From contig CASFFN010000010.1 in assembly GCA_949293985.1 (NCBI GenBank), positions 1 to 37,431 of the forward strand: a stretch of 37,431 bases of DNA, written 5' to 3'. Position 1 is the stretch's first letter, and each line of letters begins with the position of its first letter. A program made the position numbers and the translations under genes. A model generated the notes under the pieces. That model was not told the origin of the DNA. It worked only from the letters and a program-made list of their open reading frames with translations, and ran no database searches. Source of the DNA: an uncultured Eubacteriales bacterium (lineage in GTDB: Bacteria > Bacillota > Clostridia > Oscillospirales > Oscillospiraceae). Positions 16,955-25,032 of the stretch are shown piece after piece.

Positions 16955-18740
16955 GGCTTACCTCCTTTTGGTGTGCTGTTTTCATGCTGTGGCAGAGGAA
17001 GCCTGCACAGGTGGCAAAGGCGGCGCCGGTGGTGCAGGTGCCCTTCACCGGGTCAACGCTTTCGCAGGCAATGCCGTTGTCCATTTCCAGAATCTCCAAT
17101 TCCCGGAAGGCCTGGGCCTCATAACCGCAAAGCAGGCTGTTGCACAGGCTGAGAATCCAGGGGTAGGGGGCGTGGGCGCAGCCGATTTCCGCAATGGGAG
17201 AATCTGCGAAGCTGTATTCGTAGGCGGGAGAGCGGATCATGGAAACGGTGTTCTGCCAAATTTCGTCGGTGCTTTCGCAGAATCCATAATAGGGCAGCAG
17301 CTGCAGGCTTCCCGGCGGCTCGTCATAGATGTTGTGCTGCCCTTGCAAATCTACAGACCAGCCAAAGTAAGGCATCTTCTGGTTGTCATAAAATACGCAG
17401 TGCCGGTATATGGCGGACTTTACTTCCTCCGCCTGCTGCTCCAAATGGGCGTACCGGTTGGGATAAAGCCTGGCAATGGCTTTCAGGCTTCGCCATACCA
17501 ACATATTGTTGTAAGTCAGGTAAGGATATAGGATTTCGTCGTCGGTGGGTTGGAGGAAGGTTTCGTACAAGGCAATGTCCGGGTGTTTCATCGTGGACAG
17601 CACTTTGAGAATCCGGGCAATGCCTTGCTGCACATTGGCTTCTTCCAAAATCTCCCGGCGGCCGGTTTGCTCCACATAGGATTCCAGGGCGAGGACGGGG
17701 GACATGAGCTCGTCCAGCTCAAACCCCGGCTCCAGTACGGTGCCGTCAATATACCGGGAGTGAATCCCCAGGTTTTTCCGCTGCCGTCCGAAAATATAGT
17801 GGAGAATTTCTTCTGCCAACTCCTGGTCTGCATCCAGAATTGCCGGAAAAGCCCACAGAAGCACATCCCGGTCCCAGTAGGCGGCACTGACATAGTACCG
17901 GGTGCCCCGGCTGGTAGCGCAGACCAGTTCCTCCGTATCTAGGGTAATGCCGGTGGAATAGAAAATGCAGAAGAACAGATTTGTGTTGTAAATTTCTGTA
18001 AGTTTTGGGGTGGCCATCTGACAGACCCGCTTATCCAGCCATGCGGCGGTGCGGCGATATTCCCAGTCCCAGCCCCGGCGCAGCATTTCCTTGGCACTGG
18101 TGGCGGCGGCCACCTCCTCGTAGCCCAGTCCCCAGTAGAAAATCAGTTCCTGCTGCTCCCCCTTCCGGAGGGTATCCTGCCGGGACAGGGTATAGGTGAT
18201 GCGGTTTCCGTCAGAGGAGTAATCCGCCTGGGTCTTCCGGCTGCTCATGGGCGCAAAAGAGAACACAGGTGCGCCGCAGCGGAAGTCAAAAACAATACTG
18301 TCGTTCCAGCCGCTTTCGTAGCAGTGGGCCTTGCCGTCCAATTCCTTGTCCTCATTGATACAGTGCCAGCTGCTGTCCCAGCAGCCGCTCAGACCCCAGA
18401 ACACCTGGGCATCTTCTGCGGCGGTAATGGCAAGCTTCATGGCAAAGCCCCGCTCTCCCACTGGAGTGAGGACGGTCAGGGAAAAATCGTGACTTCCGGC
18501 CTTGGCGGAAAGTGCGGGAATCCAATAATGCTCCCGGTGCCAGGTTTTGTCTGTAAGCACAATTTCCACTCCGTCAATCTGGAGAAAGGGGACAATCAAA
18601 GGCGTTTTTTCTCCGCCTCTGACCTCAATCAGACCCTTGTGAGCCATGGAAAGATAGGTGAAATCTTCGATTCCTCCAGTGCTTTCGTTGATTTTGGGCA
18701 AAGAAACCATTTCATTTCCGGTGGGCAAGTAGCGATTCAT
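16944..18740 (-). CDS. (alpha/alpha)6-barrel glycosidase-like protein, family unassigned
   Basis: 598 aa, no signal peptide. The N-terminal third is beta-rich (HKGLIEVRGGEKTPLIVPF). The C-terminal two thirds look like a six-hairpin glycosidase barrel, with YYVSAAYWDRDVLLWAFPAILDAD (YWDRD at residues 288-292), then FELDELMSPVLALESYVEQTG, LYPYLTYNNMLVWRSLKAIARLYP and DEPPGSLQLLPYYGF. These W-x-R-D and aromatic-rich helix patterns recur in GH15, GH63, GH65 and debranching-enzyme folds. I cannot place it in one family and the catalytic pair is not identified. It is the first gene of the minus-strand arm, under the divergent LacI-type promoter region, and is translationally coupled to the GH65 gene. 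It probably acts on an imported alpha-glucoside. Confidence 0.8.
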   Translation of the reverse strand: MNRYLPTGNEMVSLPKINESTGGIEDFTYLSMAHKGLIEVRGGEKTPLIVPFLQIDGVEIVLTDKTWHREHYWIPALSAKAGSHDFSLTVLTPVGERGFAMKLAITAAEDAQVFWGLSGCWDSSWHCINEDKELDGKAHCYESGWNDSIVFDFRCGAPVFSFAPMSSRKTQADYSSDGNRITYTLSRQDTLRKGEQQELIFYWGLGYEEVAAATSAKEMLRRGWDWEYRRTAAWLDKRVCQMATPKLTEIYNTNLFFCIFYSTGITLDTEELVCATSRGTRYYVSAAYWDRDVLLWAFPAILDADQELAEEILHYIFGRQRKNLGIHSRYIDGTVLEPGFELDELMSPVLALESYVEQTGRREILEEANVQQGIARILKVLSTMKHPDIALYETFLQPTDDEILYPYLTYNNMLVWRSLKAIARLYPNRYAHLEQQAEEVKSAIYRHCVFYDNQKMPYFGWSVDLQGQHNIYDEPPGSLQLLPYYGFCESTDEIWQNTVSMIRSPAYEYSFADSPIAEIGCAHAPYPWILSLCNSLLCGYEAQAFRELEILEMDNGIACESVDPVKGTCTTGAAFATCAGFLCHSMKTAHQKEVSHEK

Positions 18741-18762
18741 GGTAACACCTCACAAAATATTG

Positions 18763-18776
18763 TTTAAACGCTTAAA
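18763..18776. promoter_or_regulatory. LacI-type operator O1 (minus-strand arm)
   Basis: TTTAAACGCTTAAA is a 14-bp near-palindrome with a central CG, matching its own complement at 12 of 14 positions. This is the usual form of LacI/GalR-family operators. It lies about 10-23 bp downstream of the predicted minus-strand transcription start, where a bound repressor would block transcription of the glycosidase/GH65 pair. Confidence 0.75.
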
Positions 18777-18792
18777 TTGCTTGTGTAATTCA

Positions 18793-18820
18793 AGTATAAC
18801 AAAATATAATGGCTTGTCAA
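18793..18820 (-). promoter_or_regulatory. Sigma-A-type promoter for glycosidase/GH65 operon
   Basis: On the minus strand a perfect TTGACA (18820-18815) and TATACT (18798-18793) are separated by 16 bp. The predicted start is near 18786, and operator O1 follows directly. Confidence 0.7.
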
Positions 18821-18850
18821 TAATTTTTTAAACAAAATGCCAAAAAACTA

Positions 18851-18879
18851 TTGACAAACTTGGGAAGAGATATTATCAT
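18851..18879 (+). promoter_or_regulatory. Sigma-A-type promoter for the lacI-transporter arm
   Basis: TTGACA (18851-18856) and TATCAT (18874-18879) are separated by 17 bp. The predicted start is near 18886, just ahead of operator O2. Layout mirrors the minus-strand promoter. Confidence 0.7.
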
Positions 18880-18895
18880 AAATCCAGAAGATGAA

Positions 18896-18909
18896 TTTAA
18901 ACGGTTAAA
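18896..18909. promoter_or_regulatory. LacI-type operator O2 (plus-strand arm)
   Basis: TTTAAACGGTTAAA is a 14-bp near-palindrome with central CG, differing from O1 at one base (G for C at position 9). It overlaps the start of the plus-strand transcript ahead of the regulator gene, so the repressor probably controls its own synthesis. Confidence 0.75.
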
Positions 18910-18938
18910 CTAACAAGCCGGGAAGGGAGGACGATACC

Positions 18939-19958
18939 ATGGCAAGACCCACCCTGAAAGATGTGGCCCAGCTGGCGGGCGTCACAACGGCGACGGTTTC
19001 TTATGCCCTTAGCGGTAAACGTCCCATTTCTGAGGAGACCAAGCGCAGGGTGATGGAGGCCATCGAAGCGCTTGACTATGTGCCGGATTTGAATGCCCGG
19101 AGTCTAAGCATGCGGGACTCCAAACTGATTGGCGTTGTGGTTCCTCAGACTGAGCCCGGTGACAGACTGATGTTCCAAAACAGTTTTTACAGTGAAATCC
19201 TTGGCAGCATTGAGTATTACGCCCGGCAACAGGGGTATCACATTCTGATTTCCGCAACGGATGCCAACGAGAGCTACCTGACCCTTGCCAAAAAACGCAA
19301 TCTGGATGGGATTATCATCATTGGCATGTACCCTGATGTTTTTTATCAGCAGATGAAAAAAACCCAAATCCCCATAGTCCTGATTGATAGCTACTGCAAT
19401 GACCATTATTATCACAACATCCGCATTGATGACGCTTACGGAAGCTATCTCGCCACCCGATATATGCTGGAGAACGGACATGAGCATATTGCCTTCTTTG
19501 CCGGTCAGCTGAAGGAAAACGGTGTTATGAAAAAACGCCTGCTGGGGTATCAGCAAGCGCTGGGGGAGTATGAGGTTCCCTTCCGAAGCGAGTATATCTT
19601 TGAAGGCCAGATCGATTATAACAGCGGTATCGAGCTTGCAAACAAACTGATGACTTCCGGCTTGCCTGCAACCGGTGTGGTTGCGGCGGCGGACATTCTG
19701 GCAATCGGAGCGATTAAGGGTTTCTATGAAGCCGGGAAACAGGTACCGGAGGACTATTCCATCATTGGTTTTGACGATGTGGAGATTTCCCAGTATATGA
19801 CACCGGGACTTACCACCATTCGTCAGCAAATATCCCTGAAAGGGGAAAAGGCAGTGGAGCTGCTGCTGAAGCACATCGAAGACCCCACTCTTCCCAAGCA
19901 AGAGGAGATTCTTCCCCTCCAGCTTATAGCCCGTGGGTCTGTTAAAAAGATTTCTTGA
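18939..19958 (+). CDS. LacI/GalR-family transcriptional repressor
   Basis: 339 aa. The N-terminal helix-turn-helix and hinge are canonical: TLKDVAQLAGVTTATVSYALSGKRPISEETKRRVMEAIEALDYVPDLNARSL. The periplasmic-binding-protein-like effector domain follows (IGVVVPQ, GYHILISATDAN, IIIIGMYP, then IIGFDDVEISQYMTPGLTTIRQ near the end). GGGAGG precedes the ATG. It sits between two LacI-type operators and is divergent from the glycosidase/GH65 pair, so it is the likely local repressor of both arms, relieved by an imported or processed alpha-glucoside. The effector cannot be named from sequence. Confidence 0.95.
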   Translation: MARPTLKDVAQLAGVTTATVSYALSGKRPISEETKRRVMEAIEALDYVPDLNARSLSMRDSKLIGVVVPQTEPGDRLMFQNSFYSEILGSIEYYARQQGYHILISATDANESYLTLAKKRNLDGIIIIGMYPDVFYQQMKKTQIPIVLIDSYCNDHYYHNIRIDDAYGSYLATRYMLENGHEHIAFFAGQLKENGVMKKRLLGYQQALGEYEVPFRSEYIFEGQIDYNSGIELANKLMTSGLPATGVVAAADILAIGAIKGFYEAGKQVPEDYSIIGFDDVEISQYMTPGLTTIRQQISLKGEKAVELLLKHIEDPTLPKQEEILPLQLIARGSVKKIS

Positions 19959-19995
19959 CAGCTCCCGGGTCGTGTAAAAGGAGGGATGTAAAAAA

Positions 19996-20033
19996 GCGGC
20001 TTGCATTTCCTGGTCAAAGACAATGCAAACCGC
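19996..20033 (+). terminator. Hairpin after lacI, possible terminator or attenuator
   Basis: A 12-bp stem with one mismatch (19996-20007 with 20022-20033) and a 14-base loop, just past the repressor stop. No U-tract follows, so termination is uncertain; it may limit read-through from lacI into the transporter genes. Confidence 0.45.
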
Positions 20034-20057
20034 AGCAAAGAAAGAATGTGTAGGGCA

Positions 20058-20092
20058 CTCTTTTTGCTAAAAGATATTCTAAGCGAAAAGAG
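20058..20092 (+). promoter_or_regulatory. Hairpin in the leader of the binding-protein gene
   Basis: CTCTTTTTGC (20058-20067) pairs with 20083-20092 with one mismatch. It lies 27 bp upstream of the GAGGAGG ribosome binding site of the binding-protein gene. Role unknown; it could stabilise the 5' end of a processed mRNA. Confidence 0.3.
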
Positions 20093-20132
20093 TAAAAAAA
20101 TCAATGATAAAATGATTGAGGAGGAAACAAAA

Positions 20133-21449
20133 ATGAAGAAAACCAAGCTTTTTTCGCTGATTGCACTGGTGCTGGCGATGCTCATGGTATTTGCGGCCTG
20201 TACCCCCAAGACGGATGACGGCAAGGAAACTTCCAATGACGGAACCACAACGGGCCAGAATACGGAAGGACAGACAGAAGGCACCACAGGGGAGCCTGTA
20301 ACCATTACTTACTGCAACTTTAACGCCTCCGGCGGCAACGAAGAGACCCTGGCCAAAATGGTCGAAGCCTTTGAGGCGGAGCATCCCAACATCAAGGTGG
20401 ATGTAGAAACCATCGGTTTTGACGATTATTTCACCCAGATGCAGACCCGCGTGGCCGGCGGCACCGCTCCCGACTGCTACGAGCTGAATATCGAAAACTT
20501 TGCAGCCTACGCCAATAAAGGGCTGCTGGAAGAAATTACCGGTGTGGATGTGAGCGGTTTGAATGAGACCACGCTGAGCGCATTCAATGTTGACGGCAAG
20601 CAGTACGGCCTGCCGGAAAGCTTCTCCAATGTGGTTTTGGTTTATAACAAGGATTTGTTTGATCAGGCCGGTGTTGCATATCCCACCGATGACTGGACCC
20701 AGGACGATCTGCAGGCTGCGGCAGAGAAAATCCGCGCTCTGGGGGACGACATCTACGGCATCTGGCAGCCCATCACCTACAATGAGTTCTTCAAGGTAGT
20801 TGCCCAGTACGGCGGCTCCCTGCTGAACGAAGATAAAACTGCTTTCACCATCAACTCTCCGGAGAACCTGAAGGCTGCCCAGGTGTTGGTAGACCGGGTT
20901 CTGGTTTCCAATGTCCAGCCCAATGCGGTGCAGCAGGGCGGTATGGGCGACTGGGATATGTTTATGAGCGGCCGTCTGGGTATGATCCCCACCGGTATCT
21001 GGGCATTCCAGACCTTTACCGAAGGCTGTGACTTTGCGTGGGATATTGTTGTGGAGCCCGGCAGCACCCAGAAGGCTACCCACTTCTTCTCCAACTGTGT
21101 GGTTATGAACCCTGAGACCCAGCATCCTGAGGAAGTTGCCACCTGGCTGGCATGGCTGGCCTCCTCCACCACCTCTGCCGACATTCGTCTGGAGGCTGGC
21201 TGGGATCTGCCCGCCCTGAAGGATCTGAATGCTCTGTCCTCCTACCTGGAAGTCACGCCCCCTGACAACCGTGAGGCTGTTTTCGAGAGCCTGGACTACC
21301 TGGTAATGCCTCCCGTCATTGAGGATTACGCCCTCATGAGTGACATCATTGGTCAGAAGCTGGCCGCAGCAGCCGAAGGCAGTATCACTGTGCAGGAAGC
21401 TCTGGATCAGGCACAGGCTGAGTGTGAGGCTCAGATTAAGCTTGGCTAA
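20133..21449 (+). CDS. Sugar ABC transporter substrate-binding lipoprotein (family 1)
   Basis: 438 aa from ATG 20133, with GAGGAGG 9 bp upstream; the frame is open further upstream but without a start of this quality. Signal peptide with a lipobox-like AMLMVFAA-C (Cys23), then a flexible Thr/Gly/Glu linker to about residue 52. The MalE/UgpB-type fold follows: ITYCNFNASGGNEETLAKMVEAFEAEHPNIKVDVE, ADRVAGGTAPDCYELN-like region (TRVAGGTAPDCYE), and LVYNKDLFDQAGV. It would capture an oligosaccharide at the membrane outer face and deliver it to the two permeases encoded next. In this locus the likely ligand is an alpha-glucan oligosaccharide, perhaps cycloalternan; this is inferred from neighbours. 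No ATPase gene is present, so a shared MsmK-type ATPase elsewhere is expected. Confidence 0.94.
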   Translation: MKKTKLFSLIALVLAMLMVFAACTPKTDDGKETSNDGTTTGQNTEGQTEGTTGEPVTITYCNFNASGGNEETLAKMVEAFEAEHPNIKVDVETIGFDDYFTQMQTRVAGGTAPDCYELNIENFAAYANKGLLEEITGVDVSGLNETTLSAFNVDGKQYGLPESFSNVVLVYNKDLFDQAGVAYPTDDWTQDDLQAAAEKIRALGDDIYGIWQPITYNEFFKVVAQYGGSLLNEDKTAFTINSPENLKAAQVLVDRVLVSNVQPNAVQQGGMGDWDMFMSGRLGMIPTGIWAFQTFTEGCDFAWDIVVEPGSTQKATHFFSNCVVMNPETQHPEEVATWLAWLASSTTSADIRLEAGWDLPALKDLNALSSYLEVTPPDNREAVFESLDYLVMPPVIEDYALMSDIIGQKLAAAAEGSITVQEALDQAQAECEAQIKLG

Positions 21450-21460
21450 TGCGTAGGATT

Positions 21461-21487
21461 GGGCCGCTGCTGATTATGCAGCGGCCC
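21461..21487 (+). terminator. Intrinsic terminator/attenuator between binding protein and permeases
   Basis: A perfect 10-bp GC stem (GGGCCGCTGC with its complement), a 7-base loop and a following TATTTTT. Placed within a single operon, such a partial terminator or 3'-stabilising hairpin lets the binding protein be made in excess of the permeases. Confidence 0.8.
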
Positions 21488-21512
21488 TATTTTTACCCCC
21501 TGGAGGTGCGAA

Positions 21513-22451
21513 ATGAACACGAATACCATGACAAGACAAAAGAAAAAAGGGAAAAAGCGTGGCAGCGGTTTGCTGGTTGCCTCCCCATTTCTGCTGCCCA
21601 GTTTGATAGGCCTCTTGATTTTCAGCCTGATGCCCTTGATTATCTCCGGCCTCATCAGTCTGACGGACTGGAATGGACTGGATCAGCTGACGAAGCCCGG
21701 CTTCTTCCAGGAGCATTTTATCGGCCTTGAAAACTATAAAACGATTTTGTCCACCCCGGAATTCTGGAACACCCTGGGCAATACAGCGGAATATATCATC
21801 CTGTATATTCCCTCCATGCTGGCGGCTTCCCTGCTGGTGGCATACCTGCTCAGCAGACCCCGCAAGGGCATCGGAACTTTCCGGGTGGTGTATTATATCC
21901 CGGTCTTGACCAGCTGGGTGGCGGCCTCTCTGATTTGGAAGTCCGTATTGGCGCCTCAGTACGGCGCCATGAACGGAATCCTGGAGTTTTTTGGAATCCA
22001 GGGCCCCGGCTGGCTTCTGGATGAGGATTGGGCCATGCCTGCCATTGTCCTGGTTTCCGTATGGAAGGATATGGGCTTCTTTGGCCTGATTCTCCTGTCG
22101 GGCATTGTGGGCATCAACAAAACCTACTATGAGGCGGCAGAAATTGACGGCGCCAACGGCTGGACCCGGTTTGTGAAAATCACCCTGCCGCTGCTGACAC
22201 CATCCCTTTTCTATGTGGTGGTTGTGGCCATGATCAACAGCTTCCAGCTGTTCCCCCAGGTTATGATTATGACTGGAGGCGGCCCCAATAAGGCAACGGA
22301 GGTTATGGTGGAGCGTATCTACCAATACGGCTTCCGGTACTACCGCATGGGCTATGCGGCGGCATTTTCCTGGCTTCTGTTTGTCATTATTATGGCCTTT
22401 ACTGCGATTCAGATGAAGGGACAAAAAAGGTGGGTGCATTATGACGACTAA
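21513..22451 (+). CDS. Sugar ABC transporter permease (MalF/UgpA type)
   Basis: 312 aa with six predicted TM helices; the first is near residues 25-48 (LPSLIGLLIFSLMPLIISGLI). The EAA loop that contacts the ATPase is clear: YYEAAEIDGANGWTRFVKITLPLL. The N-terminus is strongly basic (RQKKKGKKRG). GGAGGT lies upstream of the ATG. The stop overlaps the second permease by 11 bp. It forms the heterodimeric channel with its partner and takes substrate from the lipoprotein encoded upstream. Confidence 0.95.
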   Translation: MNTNTMTRQKKKGKKRGSGLLVASPFLLPSLIGLLIFSLMPLIISGLISLTDWNGLDQLTKPGFFQEHFIGLENYKTILSTPEFWNTLGNTAEYIILYIPSMLAASLLVAYLLSRPRKGIGTFRVVYYIPVLTSWVAASLIWKSVLAPQYGAMNGILEFFGIQGPGWLLDEDWAMPAIVLVSVWKDMGFFGLILLSGIVGINKTYYEAAEIDGANGWTRFVKITLPLLTPSLFYVVVVAMINSFQLFPQVMIMTGGGPNKATEVMVERIYQYGFRYYRMGYAAAFSWLLFVIIMAFTAIQMKGQKRWVHYDD

Positions 22452-23268
22452 AAAAAGAGTGGGAACGGTGTTCTTTTATGGGGTTGCCATTCTCCTGGCG
22501 GTAATTGCCCTGATTCCCTTCCTGTGGATGATTTCCACATCCTTTAAAAGCCGTGGTGCCCTCATGTCCATTCCTATAGAGTGGATACCGGAGAACCCCA
22601 CCTGGGATGCCTACATAAAAGTATTCTCCAAGTTTCCTTTCGCCAAGACTATCGCCAATTCCCTGTTTATCTCTGTCAGCTATACGGCAATTACCCTGTT
22701 GTCCGCTGCTATGGCAGCCTTTGCCTTTGCCAAGCTGCGCTTCACCGGAAGCCGGGTGATTTTCGGAGGATACCTGGCGACCATGATGATTCCCACCCAG
22801 GTTACCATGATTCCGCTCTTTGTCATTATGACAAAGCTGGGGCTGAAGGACACCTATGCCAGCGTGATTATGCCGTCCATTTTCCGGCCCTTTGCCATCT
22901 TCCTGCTGGTGCAGCAGATGCGCACCATCCCGGAGGATCTTCTGGCTGCTGCCAGGATTGACGGTGCCGGGGTGTTCCAGGTGTTCCGGAAAATTGCTCT
23001 GCCTTTGTGTATTCCCAGCCTTGCCACCTTGTCCATTACCACCTTTATGGAGTCCTGGAATGACTATCTGTGGCCGCTGCTGATGCTGGGGGACAAGGAT
23101 AAGATGACCCTGCCCATTGCCCTGTCTACCCTGAATGGTCAGTATGCAACGGAGTATAATGTGCTCATGGCAGGCAGCCTTATTTCCATGGTTCCTATTA
23201 TTGTGATTTATATCATCGCCCAGAGACAGTTCAAGAGCGGCATGATGGCCGGCGGTATCAAGGGGTAA
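22441..23268 (+). CDS. Sugar ABC transporter permease (MalG/UgpE type)
   Basis: 275 aa, six TM helices, beginning FYGVAILLAVIALIPFLWMISTSFK as in MalG-type permeases. The EAA-like loop reads LLAAARIDGAGVFQVFRKIALPL. It starts inside the upstream permease gene, with only a weak ribosome site, so translation is probably coupled. The usual MalG C-terminal end (FKSGMMAGGIKG, like RYFVAGLTAGAVKG) is intact. Confidence 0.95.
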   Translation: MTTKKRVGTVFFYGVAILLAVIALIPFLWMISTSFKSRGALMSIPIEWIPENPTWDAYIKVFSKFPFAKTIANSLFISVSYTAITLLSAAMAAFAFAKLRFTGSRVIFGGYLATMMIPTQVTMIPLFVIMTKLGLKDTYASVIMPSIFRPFAIFLLVQQMRTIPEDLLAAARIDGAGVFQVFRKIALPLCIPSLATLSITTFMESWNDYLWPLLMLGDKDKMTLPIALSTLNGQYATEYNVLMAGSLISMVPIIVIYIIAQRQFKSGMMAGGIKG

Positions 23269-23274
23269 AGATTT

Positions 23275-25032
23275 ATGCAATATATTTCCTGTAATACAAA
23301 AGAAGTTTCCTATGGCGGCGGAGTGATTTCCCGAGATGGGGATCAGCTGCTTGTCAAACTCCATTACAATGGAGCCTACGGCATGGGGGAAAAGTACGAC
23401 AGCCTGAACCAAAAGGGAAAAAAGGTCATAAACCGGGTGGAGGAAAAATTCTGCTTTCAGGGGGATAAGACCTACTGCACCACGCCGTTTTTCTGGACGG
23501 ATACGGGCTTTGGCCTGTATGTAAAGACCTGCGAGGAGACGGTCTTTGATTTTCGTGAGGACTGTATTGCCGTTACCCTGCCGAAAAAGGCGGATGTGAT
23601 TGTGTTCTCCGGCACTCCCCAAGAAATCATCCGGGAGTACATGGGACTGTTTGGCCCGGCGGTTCTGCCGCCGGAGTGGACCATGGGTGTCTGGGTTTCC
23701 GCCAACCGGTGGAATTGTCAGGAGGATGTGGAGGCCCTGCTGGAAAAGCTCAAAAAGTACGATTTTCCTGCCTCTGTGGTGGTCTTGGAGGCGTGGAGCG
23801 ACGAAGCAACCTTCTATATCTGGAACGGGGCCAAATATACGCCGGTACCGGATGGAAAGGCGCTGAGGTATGAAGATTTTGACTTCGCAGATACCCCCTG
23901 GCCCAATCCGGCGGAGATGATTGCCCGTATCCATGAAGCCGGGATGAAGCTGCTTTTGTGGCAGGTACCTGTGTATAAGAAACAGGGCGATGACGAGGTG
24001 CAGAACCCCCAGAATGATTTGGACCGGGAAGATGCTAAGACTCGGAAGCTCTGCGTCACCATGCCCGATGGGACGCCCTATACCATTCCAAAGGGCAACT
24101 GGTTTGCAGGCTCCATGGTGCCGGATTTTACCAATCCCCAAACCCTTGCAAGCTGGTTTGGAAAGCGGCAGTACCTGCTGGATATGGGGGTGGATGGCTT
24201 CAAAACCGATGGAGGCGAGTTTATCCACCGTGCCGATGTCCGGTTTTACGACGGCACAACCGGCAAGGAGGGGGTAAACCGCTACAGCCGGGATTACACC
24301 GAAAGTTATGAAAACTTTGTGGGCGGCAGGGGCGTGATTTTCAGCCGTGCCGGTTTCTCCGGGCAGCATAGGGTGCCTTGCCATTGGGCAGGGGATCAGC
24401 AATCCCAAAATAGTGAGCTGGCAAGCGTACTGAAAGCGGGGTTGTCTGCCGGAGCTTCCGGTATGATTTTCTGGGGCTTTGACCTGGCGGGCTTTGCAGG
24501 CCCATTGCCCAGCCTGGATTTGTACCGCAGAGCAACCCAGATGGCCTGCTTCTGTCCCATTATGCAGTGGCATTCCGAGCCGGATGGGGGTCAGTTCCGG
24601 GAGCTGATGCCTGGCGGTGAGGGCAACAACGAGCGAAGCCCCTGGAATATGGAAGAAAGCTATGGAGCAGAGGGCTTTATGGAGGAAATGCGCTACTGGC
24701 ACAAGCTCCATGAGCAGCTGCGCCCCTATCTGTGGCAAACGGCGCAAAACTGCGTCCGGGATAGTAAGCCCTTTATACGGCCCCTGGTCTATGAATGGCC
24801 GGAGGATGAAAGCGCTGTGAATTGCCAGGACGAGTACCTGTTGGGGGATGATCTTCTGGTTGCACCTCTCCTGGAGGAAAACGCAGTGTCCCGGGAAGTT
24901 TACCTGCCCCAGGGGGAGTGGTTTGATTTCTTTGACGGAACCCGGTACGACGGCAATCAGAGCCTTACCGCCGGTAAGGACGGAAAGCTCCCCGTGTTTA
25001 CAAGAAATGGATTTAAACTGAAACATGAATGA
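23275..25032 (+). CDS. Cytoplasmic GH31 alpha-glucosidase, cycloalternan-degrading-enzyme-like
   Basis: 585 aa, no signal peptide. GH31 hallmarks: MGVWVSANRWN, FPASVVVLEAWSDEATFYIWNGA, nucleophile D312 in GVDGFKTDGGE, and acid/base D374 in HWAGDQQS, followed by GMIFWGFDLAGFAG and CPIMQWHSE. Many of these segments recur almost unchanged in the secreted 1076-aa GH31 encoded downstream (WMSANEWD, LEQWSDENTFYIFN, GIDGFKTDGGE). That relation of a short cytoplasmic hydrolase to a longer secreted transferase is the one known for the cycloalternan-degrading and cycloalternan-forming enzymes. The enzyme should hydrolyse imported cycloalternan or a related alpha-1,3/1,6 glucan. It starts 6 bp after the permease stop and overlaps the next gene by 8 bp. 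Confidence 0.92.
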   Translation: MQYISCNTKEVSYGGGVISRDGDQLLVKLHYNGAYGMGEKYDSLNQKGKKVINRVEEKFCFQGDKTYCTTPFFWTDTGFGLYVKTCEETVFDFREDCIAVTLPKKADVIVFSGTPQEIIREYMGLFGPAVLPPEWTMGVWVSANRWNCQEDVEALLEKLKKYDFPASVVVLEAWSDEATFYIWNGAKYTPVPDGKALRYEDFDFADTPWPNPAEMIARIHEAGMKLLLWQVPVYKKQGDDEVQNPQNDLDREDAKTRKLCVTMPDGTPYTIPKGNWFAGSMVPDFTNPQTLASWFGKRQYLLDMGVDGFKTDGGEFIHRADVRFYDGTTGKEGVNRYSRDYTESYENFVGGRGVIFSRAGFSGQHRVPCHWAGDQQSQNSELASVLKAGLSAGASGMIFWGFDLAGFAGPLPSLDLYRRATQMACFCPIMQWHSEPDGGQFRELMPGGEGNNERSPWNMEESYGAEGFMEEMRYWHKLHEQLRPYLWQTAQNCVRDSKPFIRPLVYEWPEDESAVNCQDEYLLGDDLLVAPLLEENAVSREVYLPQGEWFDFFDGTRYDGNQSLTAGKDGKLPVFTRNGFKLKHE

